Source of the DNA: Candidatus Nomurabacteria bacterium
GTDB lineage: Bacteria; Patescibacteriota; Saccharimonadia; Saccharimonadales; Saccharimonadaceae
Direction: 5' to 3'
DNA length: 64,000 nt
NCBI GenBank assembly: GCA_031262695.1
Contig: JAISHF010000003.1
Span: 1-64,000, forward strand
In this document: in pieces, positions 51,621 through 59,210 of the stretch
How positions within the stretch are numbered: the stretch's first letter is position 1
How the letters are laid out: every line of letters starts with the position of its first letter
Position numbers and translations under genes: made by a program
The notes under the pieces: model-generated
The model's database searches: none
Told to the model about the DNA's origin: nothing
Seen by the model: the letters and a program-made list of their open reading frames with translations, nothing else

Positions 51621-52565
51621 ATGGCAACTAAAAAGGCTAAAAAACCAGTAGCTAAGTCGGCAAAAACGGCAAAGCCAGTGGCAAAAGGCGAAACCACGGT
51701 TAATATTACCGAGGTTAACGAGACGGTGATTATCGCATCACCAGCAAAAGAGAGCGGCACTTGCGAGCCTAAGGGTGCATTGTGCGGCTTTTTTAAGAAA
51801 AAGCATGAGGACGAGGATATCTTGACGATCTTTCGTAGTCCACGGATTATTGGCGCGATTTTGGGTGAGATTATCGGCACGATGCTTTTGTCAATCGCGG
51901 TTTTGGCGATGGGCTTTGAGCCGATTTACTTGGTGTTTGTATTCTTGTTTGTAACCTTAGTGGTTTACCCAATCTCAGGCGCGCACCTTAACCCAATTGT
52001 GTCGCTTGGCGCGATGGTGACGCGGCGCATTTCAGCAATCCGCGGGATTTTCTATATCATTGCACAGTTGATTGGTGCAATGCTTGGCTGGTTGATTGTC
52101 CAGTGGTTGATTGGTATGGCGACTTCGGATGCGTCTAGTACCGAGATTACGGCGACAACGATTAAGGCGATTACTGATAATGACTCTTTAACTGGTAGTG
52201 CTTCAAATCTTGGTGGTTTGATTGCGGTTGAGGCGATTGGCGCGGTGATTTACGGTTTTGCATTTGCGCGGGCGTTCAAGTTTAAGAAGTCGGCGTTTAC
52301 CTTTGCGGCCGTGGTGGCGACAGGCGTGTTTACGGCGCTTTTGATTGGCTTGTTCGTTTCTTACCAATTCTTTGGCGTGCAAGGCACCTTTGCTTTCAAC
52401 CCAGCGCTCGCGGTGGCTTTGGAGGCGTTTATGGCACAAGATACGATTGTTTGGAAGGCGCTCATCACCTATGCGCTCGTGCCATTGGTGGCCGGTGTAG
52501 TTGGTTTCATCTTAGCCGATTTGACAGCGGCGCTTGCGGGCGAAAGTTGCGACTGCGAGAAATAA
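51621..52565 (+). CDS. MIP family channel (aquaporin/glycerol facilitator)
   Basis: 314 aa. A Lys/Ala-rich cytoplasmic extension (1-70, with TKKAKKPVAKSAKTAKPVAK) and a Cys/Lys-rich stretch precede six helices. Both pore motifs are recognisable: SGAHLNPIVSL in the first half, where NPI stands for the usual NPA, and AFNPALAVAL in the second. The C-terminus ends CDCEK. The NPI variant and FNPAL suggest a specific pore; whether it carries water or a small solute cannot be told. AAGGAGG ribosome site, strong promoter and terminator. Confidence 0.88.
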   Translation: MATKKAKKPVAKSAKTAKPVAKGETTVNITEVNETVIIASPAKESGTCEPKGALCGFFKKKHEDEDILTIFRSPRIIGAILGEIIGTMLLSIAVLAMGFEPIYLVFVFLFVTLVVYPISGAHLNPIVSLGAMVTRRISAIRGIFYIIAQLIGAMLGWLIVQWLIGMATSDASSTEITATTIKAITDNDSLTGSASNLGGLIAVEAIGAVIYGFAFARAFKFKKSAFTFAAVVATGVFTALLIGLFVSYQFFGVQGTFAFNPALAVALEAFMAQDTIVWKALITYALVPLVAGVVGFILADLTAALAGESCDCEK

Positions 52566-52575
52566 GTTAGCTCTT

Positions 52576-52607
52576 AAAAAGCACCAGTTGTGAGGCTGGT
52601 GCTTTTT
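52576..52607 (+). terminator. Intrinsic terminator after the MIP channel gene
   Basis: AAAAAGCACCAG (52576-52587) pairs with CTGGTGCTTTTT (52596-52607). Confidence 0.92.
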
Positions 52608-52612
52608 GCACC

Positions 52613-52641
52613 TTGCGTTTTCGTCTTATGTATGATATATT
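52613..52641 (+). promoter_or_regulatory. tRNA-Phe / tRNA-Ala promoter
   Basis: TTGCGT (52613-52618), 17 bp, TATATT (52636-52641), with the tRNA 5' end 9 nt further on. Confidence 0.7.
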
Positions 52642-52649
52642 GTATCTGT

Positions 52650-52725
52650 GGTTCTGTAGCTCAGTTGGTAGAGCAGAGGCCTGAAGAGCCTTGTGTCGCT
52701 GGTTCAAGTCCAGCCGGAACCACCA
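52650..52725 (+). tRNA. tRNA-Phe (GAA)
   Basis: 76 nt with encoded CCA. Anticodon stem GAGGC/GCCTT (one G-T pair) with loop CTGAAGA gives GAA. Acceptor GGTTCTG/CGGAACC with wobble, T loop TTCAAGT. One base separates it from tRNA-Ala. Confidence 0.95.
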
Positions 52726-52726
52726 T

Positions 52727-52803
52727 GGGGACATAGCTCAGTTGGCTAGAGCACCTGCTTTGCAAGCAGGGGGTCCAGGGTTCGAGTCCCTGTGTCTCCA
52801 CCA
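52727..52803 (+). tRNA. tRNA-Ala (TGC)
   Basis: 77 nt with encoded CCA. Anticodon stem CCTGC/GCAGG, loop TTTGCAA gives TGC. T loop TTCGAGT. Co-transcribed with tRNA-Phe. Confidence 0.96.
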
Positions 52804-52810
52804 ATCTTTC

Positions 52811-52888
52811 AGTTTTCTTTTTAGAAAAGAAAACTGCCTAAGAAAACTTATTAAGAAAAATGGGCAAAAATATATGTTACCCATTTTT
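52811..52888 (+). terminator. Double-hairpin trailer after tRNA-Ala
   Basis: First stem AGTTTTCTTTT/AAAAGAAAACT (52811-52835, 3-nt loop). Second stem AAAAATGGG/CCCATTTTT (52856-52888) is a terminator. The linker AAGAAAACTTATTAAGAAAA matches the trailer of tRNA-Arg at 17.6 kb in order and sequence. Confidence 0.85.
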
Positions 52889-52894
52889 CATGTT

Positions 52895-54907
52895 TCAGGC
52901 CCAATCGGCAAAAATCTCATCGTCACTACTTGCTGAATAATCATCATCATAACAAATCTGGACCTCATCACTACTCATAGAATCATCTATCTCGCTGCAC
53001 TTCACTGGTTGCGGCGTCCATGTTTGCTCAAAATCTTGCGTGCCCAAATCGTCCAAATCGTCATCTTGTCGTAGCGGTCGTAAAAACCGTGATTCTTCCG
53101 TTCTCTGCACCGAGCCGTCAAACCCCTTCGTTTTCTCGTGGCTTGTAATATATAATTTGTGCCGCGCCCGCGTCATTGCTACATAAAGTAGCCGCCGCTC
53201 CTCCTCTAAATCTGATTCGTTGCCCGACATCACTACTCGTTTAGACGGAAAAGTCCCCTCGTTCAGCCCAACTACAAATACTTCGTCCCATTCCAAGCCC
53301 TTTGCTGCATGCATCGTCATTAAAGTTACCGCACTCATTCCTACGCTCTCGTCCGAACTCGCAAATAACGCCAGCGACCCCAAAAAATCCTCCAAATTAT
53401 CATATTCGCCTGCCTCTTCCACAAATGCCTTGACATTTGCTACGCGTGCATCTGCCCGCTCGTCTTTGCCTGTCTTTAAATAATCCAAATAATGTAATCG
53501 TTCTACTAGTTCGCCAGCAATTTCTTTTGGTGATGAGGTCGCTATCTTCGTCCGCAAATCAGCCAAAAGTTCAAGAAACTCGTGCATACCTTGCCCCGCT
53601 TTGCCGCTTAATTGCTCGCCCGCAAAATATTTTTCAAGCGATCGCTCGCCTACGCCTCGTGTCGGCACATTTACTGCTCGCATAAAACTCACTTTGTCCT
53701 GCGGTGCCACTAGCAAGTTCAAGTAGGCAATCACATCCTTCACTTCGGCGCGGTCATAAAATCGCTGCCCGCCGACAAGTTTATAGGGAATCTGCTTTTG
53801 TGTAAATAATTTCTCAAACGGCAAGCTTTGCATATTCATGCGATACAAAATCGCAAACTCGCCATAACTTGCCCCCTTAGCCACTTCTCGCGCAATTGTC
53901 TGTGCCACAAATTCTGCTTCTTCAAATTGGTTATAAACCCGCACTACTTCAACTGGCGTTGCGTTCAGGCTCTCCGTCCAAATTGTCTTATCCGTGCGGT
54001 TGATATTTTCTTTAATCACCTTGTTTGCTGCATCTAAAATAGGTTTGGTAGAGCGATAATTTTGTTCCAACTTGATCACCGTCGCACCCTTAAAATCGTG
54101 TTCAAAGTTCAAGATGTTCTGATAATCCGCTCCTCGCCATGCATAAATTGACTGCCAGTCGTCGCCGACTACGCAAATATTCCGCTCGTCGTTGACTAAC
54201 TTTCGCACAATCTGATATTGGATTTTATTTGTGTCCTGATATTCGTCAATTAAAATATGCTTGAACAGTCGCCGATATTTCTCGCGCACTTCTTCTACGT
54301 CCAGCAACCTCAACCAGTATAGCAGTAAATCATCAAAGTCCAACGCTCCATTTTGCCGCCGTTCTTGCTCATAAATCCGATAAATCTGTGCCACCTTTTG
54401 CTCGTATGCCGTCGTTGCTTGTGCTAAATACTCGTCAGCCGAAATATTCTGATTTTTCGCCCCCGAAATATCGTCCCCTACATCGCGATATTGCGATTTA
54501 GACAGTTCAAATCCGTTTGTTTTAATGATATTTTTTAGTAGTAATCGCCGATCGTCTGCATCATAAATGATAAAGTTTTTGTTTAACCCCACCGCCTCGC
54601 CGTCCATTCGTAAAATGTGGAGTGCAATTCCATGAAATGTCCCCATGTATGGCAGTTGGACCTTGCCGGTTTGCAGGGTCTCCAAGAGTCGCAAAGTGCG
54701 GTCCTTCATTTCGCGTGCTGCCTTGTTGGTGAAAGTCACTGCCAAAATCCGCCATGGCTCTACTCTATGCGCAATCAAATTCGCGACGCGATGCGTCAAG
54801 GTCTTTGTCTTGCCGCTCCCCGCTCCCGCCAAAATTAACATCGGCCCCGAAAGCGTCTCCACCGCTCGCCGTTGTTCAGGGTTTAGCCCCTCCAGAATCT
54901 TATCCAT
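52895..54907 (-). CDS. pcrA: UvrD/PcrA-type DNA helicase
   Basis: Superfamily 1A 3'-5' helicase, 670 aa. Q motif LNPEQRRAVE, Walker A ILAGAGSGKTKTLTHRV, motif Ia FTNKAAREMKDR, DEyq motif HILIDEYQDTNKIQ, motif III VVGDDWQSIYAWRGA, motif IV NYRST, motif V TMHAAKGLEWDEVFVVG and motif VI RRLLYVAMTRA. An acidic C-terminal tail of about 60 residues lacks the Tudor-like UvrD/PcrA end. The gene sits in a block where the + strand is C-rich, opposite to its surroundings. TATAAT (54913-54918) lies 5 nt before the ATG in a palindrome shared with rnhA. Confidence 0.95.
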   Translation of the reverse strand: MDKILEGLNPEQRRAVETLSGPMLILAGAGSGKTKTLTHRVANLIAHRVEPWRILAVTFTNKAAREMKDRTLRLLETLQTGKVQLPYMGTFHGIALHILRMDGEAVGLNKNFIIYDADDRRLLLKNIIKTNGFELSKSQYRDVGDDISGAKNQNISADEYLAQATTAYEQKVAQIYRIYEQERRQNGALDFDDLLLYWLRLLDVEEVREKYRRLFKHILIDEYQDTNKIQYQIVRKLVNDERNICVVGDDWQSIYAWRGADYQNILNFEHDFKGATVIKLEQNYRSTKPILDAANKVIKENINRTDKTIWTESLNATPVEVVRVYNQFEEAEFVAQTIAREVAKGASYGEFAILYRMNMQSLPFEKLFTQKQIPYKLVGGQRFYDRAEVKDVIAYLNLLVAPQDKVSFMRAVNVPTRGVGERSLEKYFAGEQLSGKAGQGMHEFLELLADLRTKIATSSPKEIAGELVERLHYLDYLKTGKDERADARVANVKAFVEEAGEYDNLEDFLGSLALFASSDESVGMSAVTLMTMHAAKGLEWDEVFVVGLNEGTFPSKRVVMSGNESDLEEERRLLYVAMTRARHKLYITSHEKTKGFDGSVQRTEESRFLRPLRQDDDLDDLGTQDFEQTWTPQPVKCSEIDDSMSSDEVQICYDDDYSASSDDEIFADWA

Positions 54908-54912
54908 ACTAT

Positions 54913-54936
54913 ATTATAGCATTTTTATGCTATAAT
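54913..54936. promoter_or_regulatory. Palindromic divergent promoter of pcrA and rnhA
   Basis: ATTATAGCAT-TTTT-ATGCTATAAT is a perfect inverted repeat. Each arm gives an extended -10 (ATGCTATAAT) reading outward. TATAAT ends 5 nt before pcrA (minus) and 6 nt before rnhA (plus), so neither message has a leader. Confidence 0.8.
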
Positions 54937-54942
54937 TTAACT

Positions 54943-55452
54943 ATGAATCTATATTTTACAGATGGTAGCGCAATGCCAAACCCAGGTGATGGTGGGTGGG
55001 CAGTGGTGCGATTTATAGATGAGCCGCGTACTGGTGAAGGTGTGGTGGTAGCGAGTGGTGCGGCAGAGAACACGACAAATATTCGTATGGAGGGATATGC
55101 ACTCGAGGCGGCGATTAAGGTTGGCATGGAGAGTGGTGAGCCTTATAAAATTATTACGGATAGCATGTTTTGGTGCAATGTGCTGATGGAGTGGGCACCA
55201 GAATGGGCGGCGAATGATTGGAAGAAAAAGACCAAGGGAAAGATCCAAAATTTAGATTTAGTGCAAAAATTATATGCATTATATCAAGAGGCAAAACCAA
55301 CTATTGAATGGACGCGCGGGCATGTTGGCACGCTCGGTAATGAAGCGGTTGATGAAGCTGCGAACATAGCACGGGCTGAAGGTGTGAAAAACGGTGCTCA
55401 AGATGACCGACAAGACGGCCTGAGCGACTCACAAAAACGGTTATTTGGCTAG
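54943..55452 (+). CDS. rnhA: Ribonuclease H
   Basis: Cleaves the RNA strand of RNA-DNA hybrids. Catalytic acids visible: Asp in YFTDGSAMPNPG, Glu in RMEGYALEAA, Asp in IITDS and Asp in GNEAVDEAANIA; the conserved His is in RGHVG. 169 aa, RNase HI type. The start ATG at 54943 sits 6 nt after TATAAT; a longer upstream frame would cross the promoter. Its last 12 bp overlap the end of alaS on the other strand. Confidence 0.94.
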   Translation: MNLYFTDGSAMPNPGDGGWAVVRFIDEPRTGEGVVVASGAAENTTNIRMEGYALEAAIKVGMESGEPYKIITDSMFWCNVLMEWAPEWAANDWKKKTKGKIQNLDLVQKLYALYQEAKPTIEWTRGHVGTLGNEAVDEAANIARAEGVKNGAQDDRQDGLSDSQKRLFG

Positions 55453-57357
55453 CACGGCCTTAATACGGCGGACGCCAGCCGAAGAGGATTCTTCTTTGGT
55501 GATTTTGAAGTGGCCGCTTTCTAGGATTTCGCCAGTATGGTTGACATGGGGGCCGCCGCAGATTTCGCGCGAAATAATTGGTTTCGCGTCAGTATTGACA
55601 ACTGGGTCTTGCGAAGTGTCGCCACCGATGGTATAAACTAGAACTTTGTCGCCGTATTTGTCGCGGAAAACGCCGTGGGCGTGGAGGGTGTCAAAGGCAT
55701 AGTCGGTAGCATATTCGGCGTGAGTGACGGGCAAGTCGGCTTCTAGCCAACCGTTGACGAGGTTTTCAACTTCGGTGATTTGCTCGGGTGTGAGTTTTTC
55801 GTTTGCAGCAAAATCAAAACGCAAACGTTCGGCCGTAATATTTGCGCCTTTTTGGGCAGCGTCGGTTTTTAGTACTTGATTCAACGCGGCGCCAAGCAAG
55901 TGTGCGGCGGTATGATATTTAACGGTTAAGTCGGAGCTATCGGCGAGGCCGCCTTTGAACATACCCTTGGTGGCGGTTTGGCTGCGCATTTTTTGCTCGG
56001 CGACTTTGGCATCAAATTCTTCTTGCCAATTTTCGGTTAACTTGATACCACGTTCGGCTGCGACTTCCAAGGATAATTCGCGGGGGAAGCCGTAGGTGTC
56101 ATGGAGGGTGAAAATTTGCGCGCCAGTTAAAACGCCTGTGGCAACCTTTTCAAATTCGCGGAGGCCGCGGGTGAGAGTTTTGTTAAATTGGGATTCTTCA
56201 CGCGATAAAATCGCGATAATCTCGGCTTGGTTTTGGGAGATTTCTGGGTAGGCGGATTGGTAGATTGCGGCAACGATTGGCACGAGTTCGGCAAAAAAGT
56301 TGTCGCGCAGGCCGAGTTTTTGCGCCTTCAAAATGGCGCGGCGGCAGAGGCGGCGTAAGACGTAGCCGTGTTCTTTGTTGCTTGGGGTGAGGCCTTGCGC
56401 AACCAAAAAAACACTGGCACGCAAATGGTCGGCAATGATTTGCATTTCGGGTTTATGGTCGCTATAATCTTGATGCGAGAGCTCTTCAAGGCGGCTAATA
56501 ATTGGCTGCAAAATAGAGATTTTGAAAATATCGGACGAGTCAATTGCGGCTGCGGCAAGACGTTCTAGACCGCCACCAAAATCAACATTTTTTTGTTGTA
56601 ATTCTTCAAATGAGCCATCGGGCAAACGGCGATATTGCATAAAAACTTGGTTGCCGATTTCAACAAAGCGACCAGAATCGCTGGCTGGGTGTGGCTCGCC
56701 AAATTTTGGATCGTGAAACTCGGCGCCGTAATCATAAAAAACTTCGCTGTCTGGGCCGCACGGGTCGCCGATTGGCGTGCTGGCGATGCCGCCAGCGCGG
56801 CTCCACCAGTTTTCTTTGTCATTGTAAAAGAAAATTCGCTCGCCTGGCTTGATACCGCGTTTGTCGCCATCTTCGGCGCTGCCGATTTCGGCAATTTCGG
56901 CACTGACACCAGCCTCCTTGAAGACTTTTTGCCAGATTTCGGCGGCTTCGTTGTCGCGCGGAATATTGTGGGCTCCGTCGCCGACAAAACAAGTAACATA
57001 AATGCGGCTTGGGTCTAACCCAATGTCTTCAGTTAGAAATGCGAAAAATTGACGGATCTGGAACTCTTTGAAGTAATCACCAAGCGACCAGTTGCCGAGC
57101 ATTTCAAAAAAAGTAGTGTGGCGGTTATCACCGACATCTTCAATATCTTGCGAGCGAAAACATGGCTGGCTATCGGTAAGCCGTGTGCCGTCAGGGTGCT
57201 TTTGCCCAAGCAAATATGGCATCAACGGTTGCATACCGCTACCAGTAAAAAGCGTCGTCGGGTCGTTTTCAAGTCGCAAAACCGCTGGCGCAATTACTTG
57301 ATGCCCTGATTTTTCCATCCGCGCCAAAAACTTTGCTCTTACATCATTTGCATTCAT
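55441..57357 (-). CDS. alaS: Alanyl-tRNA synthetase lacking the C-Ala domain
   Basis: 638 aa against the usual 870 or so. The class II catalytic core is intact (FTGSGMQPLMPYLLG, FFEMLGNWSLGDYF) and the editing domain has HTAAHLLGAAL and REICGGPHV (the HxxxH and CxxxH metal site). The chain ends soon after (SSSAGVRRIKAVLAK), so the C-terminal oligomerisation/tRNA-elbow domain is missing. A real stop is followed by rnhA on the other strand, so the loss is genuine. I start at MNANDVRAKF (57357); TATATA lies 6 nt upstream and TTGCGG 17 bp beyond it. Probably monomeric. Confidence 0.95.
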   Translation of the reverse strand: MNANDVRAKFLARMEKSGHQVIAPAVLRLENDPTTLFTGSGMQPLMPYLLGQKHPDGTRLTDSQPCFRSQDIEDVGDNRHTTFFEMLGNWSLGDYFKEFQIRQFFAFLTEDIGLDPSRIYVTCFVGDGAHNIPRDNEAAEIWQKVFKEAGVSAEIAEIGSAEDGDKRGIKPGERIFFYNDKENWWSRAGGIASTPIGDPCGPDSEVFYDYGAEFHDPKFGEPHPASDSGRFVEIGNQVFMQYRRLPDGSFEELQQKNVDFGGGLERLAAAAIDSSDIFKISILQPIISRLEELSHQDYSDHKPEMQIIADHLRASVFLVAQGLTPSNKEHGYVLRRLCRRAILKAQKLGLRDNFFAELVPIVAAIYQSAYPEISQNQAEIIAILSREESQFNKTLTRGLREFEKVATGVLTGAQIFTLHDTYGFPRELSLEVAAERGIKLTENWQEEFDAKVAEQKMRSQTATKGMFKGGLADSSDLTVKYHTAAHLLGAALNQVLKTDAAQKGANITAERLRFDFAANEKLTPEQITEVENLVNGWLEADLPVTHAEYATDYAFDTLHAHGVFRDKYGDKVLVYTIGGDTSQDPVVNTDAKPIISREICGGPHVNHTGEILESGHFKITKEESSSAGVRRIKAVLAK

Positions 57358-57418
57358 ATATAATATATACCACAAAAACAGATATGCCGCAAGGGTAACG
57401 ATGTGGTATCATATATAT
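57358..57418. promoter_or_regulatory. Divergent promoter region of alaS and the 216-aa gene
   Basis: CATATATAATATATACCACA on the left mirrors TGTGGTATCATATATATATG on the right as an imperfect inverted repeat. Each side places a -10 (TATATA, minus; TATCAT, plus) 6 nt before its ATG. TTGCGG (57387-57392, minus) is the alaS -35. Confidence 0.6.
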
Positions 57419-58069
57419 ATGACACGCGCTAAGAAGGAAAGGCGAATTGTTTTTGGGATTTTGGCGGTGGTCGCCTGTTTGGGTGGAGCGGTGCTTCTGT
57501 TTTGGAAGGCGCGAAATGCCTACATTTTAACTCTTCCATTTGACTATGACTTTGGTTTTGGGTTTGTTCTTGAAGAAGATGATGAACTCAGGCTTCATGA
57601 TGTGCGCGCTCGAGATTTTGGCGGAAAATTTGAAGACATAAGGCTGCTTCGTAGCGACCAAGATGTAAGACCAGAAGATATAAATATAGGGTATAGTCTT
57701 GATAACTGTCTAACTACTTTTATTGATGACGAAAGAAATAAGGTGGTTAATAAGTATGTAGGCGATGATGAGTGCAGGATTGCAGTTGACAATGTTCTTG
57801 GGCCTTCCGATAACACCGCAGAACCATCAGAAGAGCAACAAGAAATCGGCCGGCAAGTTGCTAGGGAATTAGCGGGAATAGAACATGCTGGCTGGCGAAA
57901 AATTTATTTCTTGGCGAGCGGAAAAGTTTTGGTAGTGAACATACTAAATGTTAATTGGGTGTCGCCGATTGATTTTTACTTTTATGAAAATGGCAACTTG
58001 GGGCGTGCTTATGGGTTTATTCTAGAAAGGGACTTGGGGTTTTCTGGTGGCATAATCGAAAGTGTTTAA
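57419..58069 (+). CDS. Unknown membrane-anchored protein, 216 aa
   Basis: N-terminal basic stretch and one transmembrane helix (about 9-30), then an acidic, Asp/Glu-rich extracytoplasmic domain with a possible Cys pair (DNCLTTFIDDERN, DDECRIAVDN). No family recognised. I start at MTRAKKERR (57419), 6 nt after TATCAT. Compared with the neighbouring genes it looks A/T-richer. Single-gene unit. Confidence 0.68.
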   Translation: MTRAKKERRIVFGILAVVACLGGAVLLFWKARNAYILTLPFDYDFGFGFVLEEDDELRLHDVRARDFGGKFEDIRLLRSDQDVRPEDINIGYSLDNCLTTFIDDERNKVVNKYVGDDECRIAVDNVLGPSDNTAEPSEEQQEIGRQVARELAGIEHAGWRKIYFLASGKVLVVNILNVNWVSPIDFYFYENGNLGRAYGFILERDLGFSGGIIESV

Positions 58070-58077
58070 CAAAATCC

Positions 58078-58107
58078 TTGCAAGCCACCTGCTTGGCGTG
58101 CTATACT
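58078..58107 (+). promoter_or_regulatory. Promoter of the 125-aa unknown gene
   Basis: TTGCAA (58078-58083), 18 bp, TATACT (58102-58107). The short leader has AGCATAAG (58121-58128) and GGGGAGG before the ATG. Confidence 0.65.
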
Positions 58108-58148
58108 TACTTCGTAAATTAGCATAAGCATAAACACGGTGGGGAGGT

Positions 58149-58526
58149 ATGAAGTTTGCAGTGAAGCGTTGCGGCTTTAACTCTGCTGACGTGGAAAAAC
58201 TTGCAAAACAAAGTGATTATGCGATTTGGGCGGTTGTCTGCCTGTCTAACGAGGGCTGTGCGATTGGCAACGAGCATCCGAATACGCTTAGAAACCATCT
58301 AGCACATTGCTTTGGCAAATACGCTAGAACCTATGGCGTGTTTATAGACTTAAAAACAGGAGAAATTAAGCCGCGTTGCGTTGTTAACCGTAAATATAAA
58401 AATCGCCTATCGCACGAAATCTTAGATTTAGAAATCAAACAACTAGTTTTGAAACAACTCCAACAACGGTTTTGGCATTATTCATTTGAGACTGGGGTGG
58501 AGCTGTGGATGGGGGTAGGGGGATAA
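58149..58526 (+). CDS. Unknown protein, 125 aa, Cys/His-rich
   Basis: Soluble protein with no recognised family. Cys and His residues cluster in the first half (CGFNSADV, VVCLSNEGC, NHLAHCFGKY), possibly a metal site. GGGGAGG gives a good ribosome site. Base composition is A/T-richer than its surroundings, so it could be acquired. Confidence 0.6.
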   Translation: MKFAVKRCGFNSADVEKLAKQSDYAIWAVVCLSNEGCAIGNEHPNTLRNHLAHCFGKYARTYGVFIDLKTGEIKPRCVVNRKYKNRLSHEILDLEIKQLVLKQLQQRFWHYSFETGVELWMGVGG

Positions 58527-58533
58527 ATAAGTT

Positions 58534-58610
58534 TGGTGCGGGTTAAGAGACTCTAACTCTCGACCTCATCCTTGGCAAGGATGCGCTCTAAACAACTGAG
58601 CTAAACCCGC
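58534..58610 (-). tRNA. tRNA-Gly (GCC)
   Basis: 77 nt with encoded CCA. Acceptor GCGGGTT/AACCCGC, anticodon stem CATCC/GGATG with loop TTGCCAA gives GCC. Promoter on the minus strand: TTGATT (58641-58646), 16 bp, TATAAT (58619-58624). Confidence 0.95.
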
Positions 58611-58659
58611 ATACTTAAATTATAGCAAGAATTTCCTGAAAATCAAGTATAATATATAT

Positions 58660-58677
58660 ATGCGGAGGCGATTTTAG
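58660..58677 (+). CDS. Five-codon leaderless mini-ORF ahead of ruvC
   Basis: ATG-CGG-AGG-CGA-TTT-TAG. TATAAT (58648-58653) ends exactly 6 nt before this ATG, the spacing used for leaderless genes here. The stop overlaps the ruvC start (TAGTG). Its codons also contain GGAGG, the ribosome site for ruvC. Translation of the peptide MRRRF could couple to or compete with ruvC initiation. Confidence 0.4.
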   Translation: MRRRF

Positions 58678-59156
58678 TGGCGAGGCGGATTTTGGGGCTG
58701 GATCCCGGGACGGGGATTTTTGGGTTTGGTGTGGTGGAGATTGTGCGGGGTGTGCCAAAAATGATTACGGGCGGCGTGATTACGACGCCAAAAAATACGC
58801 CGTTGCCCGATCGGTTGGTGGAGATTTATGACGAACTGCATAATATTATTCACGAAACGCAGCCAAATGAAGTTTCTATTGAAAAACTTTATTTTACGCG
58901 GAATATTACGACGGCGATTTCGGTGGCGGAGGCGCGGGGCGTGGCGGAACTTGTGGCGCACCAAGAAAAATTGCCGATTTTTGAGTATAATCCAAATGAA
59001 ATCAAGCAGACTTTGACTGGTTATGGCAGAGCGGAGAAAAAGCAGGTGCAGGAGATGGTCAAGCAGACGCTCGGGCTATCGGTTATCCCGAAGCCCGATG
59101 ACGCGGCGGACGCCCTCGCGGCAGCGATTACGCATTTTATGATGACGCGCTATTGA
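58677..59156 (+). CDS. ruvC: Holliday junction endonuclease RuvC
   Basis: 159 aa. RILGLDPGTGIFGFGVVE (catalytic Asp), EVSIEKLYFTRNITTAISVAEARG (Glu) and the C-terminal DDAADALAAAITH (paired Asp) are the family acids. GTG start, with GGAGG 8 nt upstream inside a mini-ORF. It cuts Holliday junctions and works with RuvAB, which are not in the window. Confidence 0.95.
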   Translation: MARRILGLDPGTGIFGFGVVEIVRGVPKMITGGVITTPKNTPLPDRLVEIYDELHNIIHETQPNEVSIEKLYFTRNITTAISVAEARGVAELVAHQEKLPIFEYNPNEIKQTLTGYGRAEKKQVQEMVKQTLGLSVIPKPDDAADALAAAITHFMMTRY

Positions 59157-59210
59157 CAGGTGTGGTATAGTTTTGCTGTTAAAAAATATCAGATGTGATA
59201 AGATAGAGAC

